A stretch of DNA of 11,043 bases, taken from Candidatus Hydrogenedentota bacterium (GTDB lineage: Bacteria; Hydrogenedentota; Hydrogenedentia; Hydrogenedentiales; CAITNO01). The stretch spans positions 1 through 11,043 of the forward strand of contig CAIXUF010001106.1 of assembly GCA_903922535.1 (NCBI GenBank). Reading direction: 5' to 3'. Each line of letters begins with the position of its first letter. Within the stretch, counting starts at the first letter, position 1. Below the pieces are notes generated by a model. It ran no database searches, was not told the DNA's origin, and saw only the letters and a list, made by a program, of their open reading frames with translations. Both the position numbers and the translations under genes were made by a program. Below, piece after piece: positions 6,301 to 11,043 of the stretch.

Positions 6301-8949
6301 GTAGTTGCCGCCGGAGTCGGTGGTCGCCGTCTGAAGCGTGACCCAGGTGCCGTCATTGTTCAGGTCGACCTGCAAGGAAACCGTGATGCCCGCCAGTCCG
6401 GTCTCCCCGGTGGCCGCGCCGCCAACCGCCTGGTCCATGTTCACATCATGCCAGACAATTCCGGAGAGCGACCCGGTGCCGACCGGGCAATAGCCGAAGT
6501 CCGCGTCTGTGCGGACCTCCCCGGCGTACAACAGGATGTTGGCGGGATTGGTCGTGGAGGGCGACACATTGGCCAGAAAGTCCGGATCCGTCTGGTCCAC
6601 CTGCACGAAGAAACGGCCGGCCGGCAGATTGCTGAAACCGTAGATCCCGCCCGAGTTGGTGGACGTGGTCTGGACCAGCGGATCAACACCGACGTCGTAG
6701 ACGCCGTTGTAGTTCACGTCCTGGTACAGGTTCACCGTCACATTGGGTATGCCCTCATCGCCCGGATCCATCACATTGTTGCGGTTCCAGTCGTAAAAGA
6801 CCTGGTCTCCGATCGATCCGGTGCCGGCCAGCGCATAGCCAAAGTCGTAGGCGCCCTTGATGTCGCCGGCGACCAGGGCGAAGGTTCCCGAAGGCGACGG
6901 CGTGCGGCTGTCCTTGGTCGCATCCGGGTCGGCGGTCTGCGTCCAGGTGCCCACCCCCGTGGGCAACGTGGCCGGCAGCACATCGAGGTAGTAACTGCCC
7001 GCCGTCACGCCACGGAACCAGTACGTGCCGTCCGATGCGGTGGTCGTGGTGTAGACGACCGTGCCGCCGCTGTTCCGCAATTCCACCGTCACGCTGCCCA
7101 ACCCCGAGTCGGTGGCGGCACGGGTCCCGTCGGCGTTGAAATCCTTCCAGACGTTGCCGTAGACCATGGCGGTGGTAAACCGGTAGCCGACGTCCTGGTT
7201 CAGGTTGTCCGCGGGATTGGCCGCGGTGGCAATGGTCACCGTGCTTTGGTTCGCCGTGCCGGTCCCATCGGCATCATAGGTGGCCGTGTACCCGGTCGAC
7301 AGGGTGGTGGTGTCAATCTTGACGATGTACGTGCCCGCCACGGCGTTGAACAGGTATGAACCGCTGGCGTCCGTGGTCGTGCTCTGCAGCATCGTGGTCC
7401 CTGTGCTGTTCCACAACTGGACTCCGACGCCGGGCAGCGCCACATCGCCGGTGTTGAAGGTTCCGCTGCCATCTTTGTCGTCCCAAACAAAGTCGCCGAT
7501 CTTGGCCGTGGCCGTGATGTCAACCAGCGCGGTGCTGGTGGCCGTGTTGGCGGGGTCGCCGTCGGCAACCTTCGCGGCTGTGACGGCGGCCGTGTTGGAG
7601 ACGTTCGTGGCGGTGGCATTGCCGGCCAACTGAACGGCTTTGAACGTCACCGTGATCGTCTTGCTCATCTGGGCATTGATCGGTCCAATGTTGTTCCATG
7701 TCAACACCCCGCCGACATTCGAGTCCGGCGCGATGCTGGCCGACACGAACTGGAGTTTGGTCGAATCGTAGGTGTCGGTCAGCGGCACCGGATCCAGCGA
7801 TCGGATGCCGTCGAAAGTGCCGACCGTGTCCACACTGAAGTTCGGCACCTCCACCTCGTGACCGGTCGTCAGCCCAAACATCTTCTGCTTGTTCGTTCCG
7901 GCAGTCGTGCCCTTCCAGAACCCTGTGTTGTCGGCCCAGTACAATATGCCGTTGGCGACATCCAGGCCCAGACCCGTCGGCGCGTCTCCGATGGCGGAGA
8001 ACAGCACCTGCGGGTTCGTGCCGTCCAAGTTGACCACGCCCATAAAGGAGGTGCCGCTGCCGCGGGCATTGGTGAAGTACATCTTGCCGGCCGTCAGGTC
8101 GAGTTCGATGTCTTGCGGATTGGAATTGCCGCTTCCAAACCCGAAACTGTCATTGACGAGCGTTGCCATGCTGGAGCCGTCCAGGTTGGAATACTGGATG
8201 ACCACCTTGTTGCCGTTCGCCTGAATCCAGTAGACCTTCCCCCCCACCACGTCCAGCGCGACACCCTGGGCGCTGCTGACGGTGGCCGGCAGTGTGACGA
8301 TTGTCGGCGTGGGCGCGCCCGACACCAGTGCACGCTTGATCGCGGCGACATTTGCCCAGTACACGTAACCGCCGTTCGGATCGATGTCCAGGCCGGTGAT
8401 GTTCTTGCTGTCCGTTAGAATCGTGGTCAGGTTGGTGCCGTCGGGATCGCAACGAACGATGACGCCGCTGTTTGACCCCACGTCGTACGACAGGTAAACC
8501 TTGTTGTTGATGTTGTCGAACGCAATGGCCGTGATGGGATGCGCCAGGCTGCGCAGCAGCACTTCCAACGGACTGCCGGAAGACGGGGTCACGTTGACCA
8601 CAGAGTCGTTCAAATCGCTCCAATAGACACTGCCCGACCGCGACGGCGATGCGACGCTCGTCACGTTGAAACCAAGCCGGTCAATCCCTATCGTCGGCGC
8701 CGAACCGCCGCTGCCCTTGGTAAAGGTGACAACCAGGCTTGTATTGGCGGCGATCAGGTCGGCCCAGCCCCAGGTCGCCATGTCCGTAATGTCCACCGCG
8801 ACCCGTCCGGTGATCCCCACCGCCGTTGCGACGTTCAACTCGTCACCCGTCAGGGTAAACGTTCCCACCTGTGTGCCCAACCTGTTAACGGCGACAAGAA
8901 TCGAGTCGCTTGAGCGGAACACGAATCCCGTGCTTTCCAATTCCAACAC
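3292..8949 (-). CDS. Giant secreted multidomain protein: YWTD propeller, SdrD-B modules, GEVED domain (ends damaged)
   Basis: 1885 codons from the GTG at 8949, the first usable start in a frame that opens further upstream. Residues 1-100 are beta-rich. At about 105-370, six YWTD-type blades (SVYWSD at 110, KVYLSY, YVYWAN, KVYWIQ, KMYFTN, ILYWAD at 338) form an LDL-receptor class B-like propeller. About 375-480 resembles DUF11. SdrD-B-like modules with GDFVWxDxNGNGxQDxGE, acidic calcium-binding-type loops, start near 485, 598, 714, 830, 945 and 1080, with a divergent one near 1186. About 1308-1492 is a GEVED domain, LDYGDLPASYG to DGEVEDY. Further modules start near 1496, 1613, 1727 and 1840, the last cut off after NSGNALV and followed by a basic out-of-frame run to the stop. 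The likely role is a cell-surface or matrix structural or adhesive protein; no enzyme motif is seen. The signal peptide is missing and the transmembrane tail is out of frame, so it may be a recent pseudogene or contain sequence errors. Confidence 0.85.
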   Translation of the reverse strand: MLELESTGFVFRSSDSILVAVNRLGTQVGTFTLTGDELNVATAVGITGRVAVDITDMATWGWADLIAANTSLVVTFTKGSGGSAPTIGIDRLGFNVTSVASPSRSGSVYWSDLNDSVVNVTPSSGSPLEVLLRSLAHPITAIAFDNINNKVYLSYDVGSNSGVIVRCDPDGTNLTTILTDSKNITGLDIDPNGGYVYWANVAAIKRALVSGAPTPTIVTLPATVSSAQGVALDVVGGKVYWIQANGNKVVIQYSNLDGSSMATLVNDSFGFGSGNSNPQDIELDLTAGKMYFTNARGSGTSFMGVVNLDGTNPQVLFSAIGDAPTGLGLDVANGILYWADNTGFWKGTTAGTNKQKMFGLTTGHEVEVPNFSVDTVGTFDGIRSLDPVPLTDTYDSTKLQFVSASIAPDSNVGGVLTWNNIGPINAQMSKTITVTFKAVQLAGNATATNVSNTAAVTAAKVADGDPANTATSTALVDITATAKIGDFVWDDKDGSGTFNTGDVALPGVGVQLWNSTGTTMLQSTTTDASGSYLFNAVAGTYIVKIDTTTLSTGYTATYDADGTGTANQSTVTIATAANPADNLNQDVGYRFTTAMVYGNVWKDFNADGTRAATDSGLGSVTVELRNSGGTVVYTTTTASDGTYWFRGVTAGSYYLDVLPATLPTGVGTWTQTADPDATKDSRTPSPSGTFALVAGDIKGAYDFGYALAGTGSIGDQVFYDWNRNNVMDPGDEGIPNVTVNLYQDVNYNGVYDVGVDPLVQTTSTNSGGIYGFSNLPAGRFFVQVDQTDPDFLANVSPSTTNPANILLYAGEVRTDADFGYCPVGTGSLSGIVWHDVNMDQAVGGAATGETGLAGITVSLQVDLNNDGTWVTLQTATTDSGGNYSFSSLPLLTYRVVVSPTDPNLPKDSSGTTWENTTGTTLTRTLTSGSPTATANFGFANWPAIGDFVFYDVNANGTQDANETGIPNVTLRLYTDPNGDGTGGALVATTTTSAGGANPAGFYQFTHVPPNLKYRVVVDTTTLPTKNGSPIPETSDPNRDGVPPPWTAGTPPFDNMDTNIQLGVADYNGADFGYQPPGSIGDRVWLDQNGNGVQDSGEPGIAGVTVTATKGATTYTTTTDADGMYSFGNLADGTWTVWISGTPLSGLTPTYDADGGVLTSTSVTINLGDVTNTFGAMGVDFGLMLSGSYSLSGTVVSNDAPVLGLVDVPASEMPLLGETVYLYTQSGTFLGSTTTNIAGQYSFTHLPNGTYKVVLDTGSRPVEWAILDTVTGQTPAGSVLDNGSSVLQSNIPIAGASVTRVDFAFQRSASLDYGDLPASYGITTFNENGAWHIIPSGGATVYLGTVKPDADPDGRPSLLANGDDITGTADEDGVVPVNITAWADGSNGGSVRVTVNIPNGQTAYLMGWIDFDHDNSFFTPGDFVINQSITGTGSAQTLTIPFTIPTGAIWATDDAWYARFRIFATQPPVPVFAFLGQATDGEVEDYLFLRHLASGIGDTVWVDANNNGVQDNGEVGLGGVTVTLKDSGGATLATEVTSNGSQDVNGDGAVDPVGYYHFGGLSAGNYTVSIALPGGYVYGYDENGGNDGTTAVTLTTTTEHMTADFGLVVPVTIGDFVWNDANGNGIQDSGELGLPGVPVNLYNSGNVLVSTTTTNGSGGYSFSVLPGSYYIQLAAPSGKAFSPANQGGDAAKDSNIVPATGRSNTVTLTKGQTDNTIDAGLYPLGTVGDFVWADTNGNGVQDGGEPGLNSVTVQLYTSTGTLVGTTTTNGSGAYSFANVAQGTYYVQFTAPGGYSFTTANQGSGTNDSRPDGTGKTANFTVAAGQTVSNEDAGLFQPVTVGDFVWTDTNGNGIQDSGELGLPGVTVNLYNSGNALVARGRRRTRAR
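3335..7500 (-). repeat. Array of SdrD-B-like modules
   Basis: Eleven modules of roughly 113-135 residues, ten of normal length (one of them divergent) and one truncated, are spaced through the giant gene, interrupted by one GEVED domain. They carry the signature GD-x-VW-x-D-x-N-x-NG-x-x-D followed by GLPGVTVNLY and TTTT-x-GxYxF. At DNA level the closest pair is 3335-3444 and 4016-4125: by eye about 12 differences in 110 aligned bases with no gap. Such near-identical copies are substrates for recombination and for assembly collapse. Confidence 0.85.
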
Positions 8950-9159
8950 CGCCTGGACCTGCTTGATCGGCGTGGTCTGGCTGGCGGCGGGCGGATCAAT
9001 CGGGTCGGAACCAGTCAGAGTCTGGCCGCTCGTGCTGCTGGTCGCGAAGTTTCCGGTCGTCGCGCCGGCCGCGTTCGTGGGATTGGTGAATCTCCTTCGG
9101 TTGCCATGGTTCGTACACCCGTTCTCCGCCGGGGTGGGAACGGGGATGCCTGAGTCAGT
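8950..9159 (-). other. Upstream in-frame extension of the giant gene without a start codon
   Basis: The frame of the giant gene stays open from the GTG at 8949 back to a TGA at 9160-9162. The part nearest the gene reads like secreted-protein sequence: FTNPTNAAGATTGNFATSS, then GQTLTGSDPIDPPAASQ, then PIKQVQAV. It contains no ATG, GTG or TTG before 8949. Past the TGA the same frame continues back to an ATG at 9262-9264, preceded by AAAGGAGG only one base away, but the 34 residues so encoded are not a signal peptide. The true 5' end of the gene therefore cannot be placed. Confidence 0.5.
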
Positions 9160-9370
9160 TCATCCAGTTTCTTCCGTCAGTGGAAGCTGGGATCCTCGTG
9201 TATTTGGGCGCCACAAACTGTTCTGTGCGACACAACGAGCGGGTTCTTGCGCCTGGCGCTGCATCCCTCCTTTCGGCTCGTGATTATGTGTCTGTCATGG
9301 CGTTTTGGTCGTCGTTGCCTGTAACTCATTCGAGTCTTCCGACATAAACTCTTTACCGCATTACAGTATA

Positions 9371-9399
9371 AGCATAACAGAGCGTCGATCTTTTGTCAA
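9371..9399 (-). promoter_or_regulatory. Sigma70-type promoter reading toward the giant gene
   Basis: On the minus strand TTGACA (9399-9394) is a perfect -35 box, followed by exactly 17 bases and TATGCT (9376-9371), which matches four of six -10 positions. It sits in an AT-rich patch about 110 bases upstream of an AGGAGG site and about 420 bases upstream of the first usable start, so the transcript would have a long leader or the gene's original start lies within it. Confidence 0.65.
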
Positions 9400-9565
9400 T
9401 AGACTACCCCGATAAATTGTTGTGTTGGCATGCAAATTCCGTTTCAAGACACCATATATAGCTAGGAGACACGACAACAGTATGAATACTGACTATTTTG
9501 CGCGGGAGCGGTTGGTGAAAACGGCGCAATGCGGGCGCTGAGAACGGCGTAGCGCGAGCGGTGGT

Positions 9566-9587
9566 TTCGGCGCTTGTGAGCGCCGAA
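9566..9587. repeat. Perfect hairpin in the intergenic region
   Basis: TTCGGCGCT (9566-9574) and AGCGCCGAA (9579-9587) are perfect 9-base inverted repeats around the tetraloop TGTG. The flanks are also GC-rich and repeat GGCG and GCGC words. It is bracketed by AT-rich DNA. No T-tract follows on the plus strand. It may be a structured RNA element or a dispersed palindromic repeat; other genome copies would decide. Confidence 0.4.
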
Positions 9588-9717
9588 TGCGGGGTTGCCT
9601 ATCAGGAAGGGGCAAGCACGGATTGGACTTTGGGTATCGTGTGTGTGTACTTATATAACATTATATCAATCCTAGCCGGACAAACTTTCGAGGATAATGT
9701 ATTTTATCATTTTTCTC

Positions 9718-9746
9718 TTGACATGCCAGGATAGATGCAGTAGTAT
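9718..9746 (+). promoter_or_regulatory. Sigma70-type promoter candidate, plus strand
   Basis: TTGACA (9718-9723) is a perfect -35 box, then 17 bases, then TAGTAT (9741-9746), four of six matches to the -10 consensus. It lies at the right edge of an AT-rich patch. The next real gene starts 673 bases downstream, so it would drive either the kelch gene through a very long leader or an untranslated RNA. Confidence 0.5.
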
Positions 9747-10418
9747 TGGAACAGAGGTTCTTCGCGCGGGTGGCCGCACGGAGCTCACAGCGGTCTGGTG
9801 CAGTCTCAGTTGGAAGGCGGGATAGATGCGGAAGCAAAGGTGCGGCAGGTACTTCATTGCGGTGGAGTCTCGGGGGAAGGCGTGTGGCTCCGGGGGAGCC
9901 GTCACCGGCTTTGGTTCCCTGGATGCCAGATCGCACCTGCCTGGCGGGGAAGACGGGAGACAGAACCGCACCGGGTGCAACCCGCCGCAGGACATCTTGT
10001 CGAACTGTTTCAGCCAAGCCGGAATATTCCGGATGCATTCATTCCTTTCACGGTGCCTCTCATCAATACAGCACGGCCATTCAGGGACTCCATACATCTT
10101 CTTCCATAGTCAGTAGATGCTCATTCCCCAATAGTCATTGATGCTTGCCAGTCGGCAGGTTGCCGTGCAGTAAAGGCGATTGTCGTGGGCCAAGTTTTTC
10201 TCCGGGTTTCGACTCCCTTGGCCGCGGCTGAGCCACGCAACGCTTGCTCCTAACATCAGGAAATCCATTTCGCGATGGATGAACACGGGACGAAACAGGG
10301 CAATGGAGCAGAACCGAGGCATTTTCCATCTGCTGTATCCCGCAGTTCCATGCCCACTTGTCTCTCGGTCAAGGCAAACGTGCAGTCCACATGCGTTAAC
10401 GCAGAAGGATAGTGAACC

Positions 10419-11043
10419 ATGAACCACATGAAGACCTTCCGAAGGATGATCATGGTGCTTGCCGTGACAGGGGTTGGTCCTGTCTGGAGCGCGTCGGCGC
10501 AGGGTGGCGGTGAGACGGTAAACTGGGCCTGGATGAACGGTGCCAACGCAGGATCGGAAGCCGGGTCCTACGGCACTTGTGGAGTTACGGTGGCGGGCAA
10601 CAGACCTCCGGGACGCCACGATGCGGCCTCGTGGACCGACAGTTCAGGCAACTTTTGGCTCTTCGGCGGCACCAAGGCTGTACTGGACAACAACAATTAT
10701 TTCAACGACCTGTGGAAATACGACCGGAGTTCGGGCTACTGGACCTGGATGAAGGGCGCCAGCACGCTGGACTCGGCCGGGAATTACAGCGGTCCGCTGG
10801 CGCCGGACTATGCGCCCTGCGCGCGCAAGGGCGCGGTCTCGTGGATCGATGGGTCGGGCAATCTGTGGCTGTTCGGCGGTTACGGATGCCCGGGCGCAAC
10901 AGGCGATCTCTACGACCTGTGGAAATACGAGATCGCAGCCGGGAACTGGACTTTGATAAGGGGGAATGCGGCACTTGAGCAGTCCGGGGTCTACAATAAT
11001 CCCGTGCCGGCGAACAACACACCCGGCGCGCGTGAGAACGCGG
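10419..11043 (+). CDS. Secreted kelch-repeat beta-propeller protein (3' end beyond the window)
   Basis: The frame is open for 208 codons and runs off the window. The start ATG at 10419 has AGAAGGA (10403-10409) nine bases upstream. Residues 1-27 form a classic signal peptide: MNHMKTFRR, a hydrophobic core, and ASA before Gln28. Kelch blades follow. Blade 1 begins near Arg66 with AASWTDSSGNFWLFGG and ends NDLWKYD (Trp99) and WTWMKG. Blade 2 has AVSWIDGSGNLWLFGG and YDLWKYE (Trp168), then WTLIRG. Blade 3 starts at GARENA. The 69-residue spacing of the two WKY motifs is one blade plus its long loop. Kelch propellers of this galactose-oxidase-like type are usually binding or structural; with a third of a propeller visible, enzyme activity cannot be judged. 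No promoter lies close to the start; the nearest candidate is at 9718-9746. Confidence 0.85.
   Translation, partial: MNHMKTFRRMIMVLAVTGVGPVWSASAQGGGETVNWAWMNGANAGSEAGSYGTCGVTVAGNRPPGRHDAASWTDSSGNFWLFGGTKAVLDNNNYFNDLWKYDRSSGYWTWMKGASTLDSAGNYSGPLAPDYAPCARKGAVSWIDGSGNLWLFGGYGCPGATGDLYDLWKYEIAAGNWTLIRGNAALEQSGVYNNPVPANNTPGARENA

Larger units (their letters stand above)
9400..10418. other. Intergenic region without a convincing gene
   Basis: About 1 kb. Stretches at 9400-9480 and 9640-9740 are AT-rich, unlike the genes. A 19-residue frame at 9482-9541 (MNTDYFARERLVKTAQCGR) starts inside a dyad, CAGTAT-GA-ATACTG (9478-9491); its AGGAG is 13 bases away, too far for confidence. Frames on both strands at 9660-10140 look like chance: rich in Arg, Ser and Pro, overlapping each other and matching no family I recognise. 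Small hairpins are GGCTCC-GGG-GGAGCC (9886-9900) and ATCCAT/ATGGAT (10263-10280). No tRNA or known riboswitch was recognised. Confidence 0.5.

Noticed and set aside
3283..7359. Long plus-strand reading frames (610 and 713 codons at 3283-5115 and 5218-7359) opposite the giant gene
   Set aside because: They are rich in Arg, His, Val and Gly with no recognisable domain, and arise from the GC-rich codon bias of the minus-strand SdrB gene, which has clear repeated motifs.
3335..7500. CRISPR-like or tandem DNA repeat array
   Set aside because: The repeats are protein modules about 340-400 bases long with codon-level divergence; there are no short identical repeats with unique spacers.
9661..10141. 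Overlapping frames of 96-141 codons on both strands
   Set aside because: They overlap one another, lack ribosome sites and recognisable motifs, and have low-complexity Arg/Ser/Pro-rich composition expected of non-coding GC-rich DNA.

Overview
This is a GC-rich, gene-sparse window from an environmental bacterium. The tyrosine recombinase with an RHY box of the type common in Planctomycetes, the large secreted beta-propeller/SdrB proteins, and the acidic Gly/Glu linker plus transmembrane tail suggest a Planctomycetes- or Hydrogenedentota-like genome. That assignment is inference from protein style, with no marker gene to support it.

Left part (1-3046): the window opens on the last 20 bases of a tRNA gene (T-arm, acceptor stem and encoded CCA), followed at once by a hairpin-plus-T-tract terminator. 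Next comes a tyrosine recombinase reading away from the tRNA (191-1423), interrupted by a single in-frame TAA at codon 282, and then a secreted protein resembling a GH43/GH32-type five-bladed beta-propeller (1779-2990). Directly after that gene lies a degenerate second copy of a tRNA 3' end (3019-3046). tRNA end, integrase, cargo and displaced tRNA end is the layout of a tRNA-targeted integrative element. Here it would be about 3 kb and apparently decayed.

Middle (3162-9399, minus strand): one giant reading frame of 1885 codons. From the N-terminus it encodes a beta-rich domain, a six-blade YWTD (LDL-receptor class B type) propeller, a DUF11-like domain, seven SdrD-B-like modules, a GEVED domain, and three more SdrB modules plus a truncated one. 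Both ends look damaged. At the 3' end the last module is cut short, and the expected C-terminal tail (Gly/Glu linker, Cys-x-Cys, one transmembrane helix) continues in another frame. At the 5' end coding sequence seems to continue upstream of the first usable start, but no signal peptide is found. A good sigma70-type promoter (TTGACA, 17 bp, TATGCT) lies at 9371-9399.

Right part (9400-11043): about 1 kb without a convincing gene, with AT-rich patches, hairpins and a plus-strand promoter-like site (9718-9746). A secreted kelch-repeat protein then starts at 10419 and runs off the window. The common theme is secreted or surface beta-propeller and beta-sandwich proteins. No metabolic operon, CRISPR array or recognised defence system is visible.
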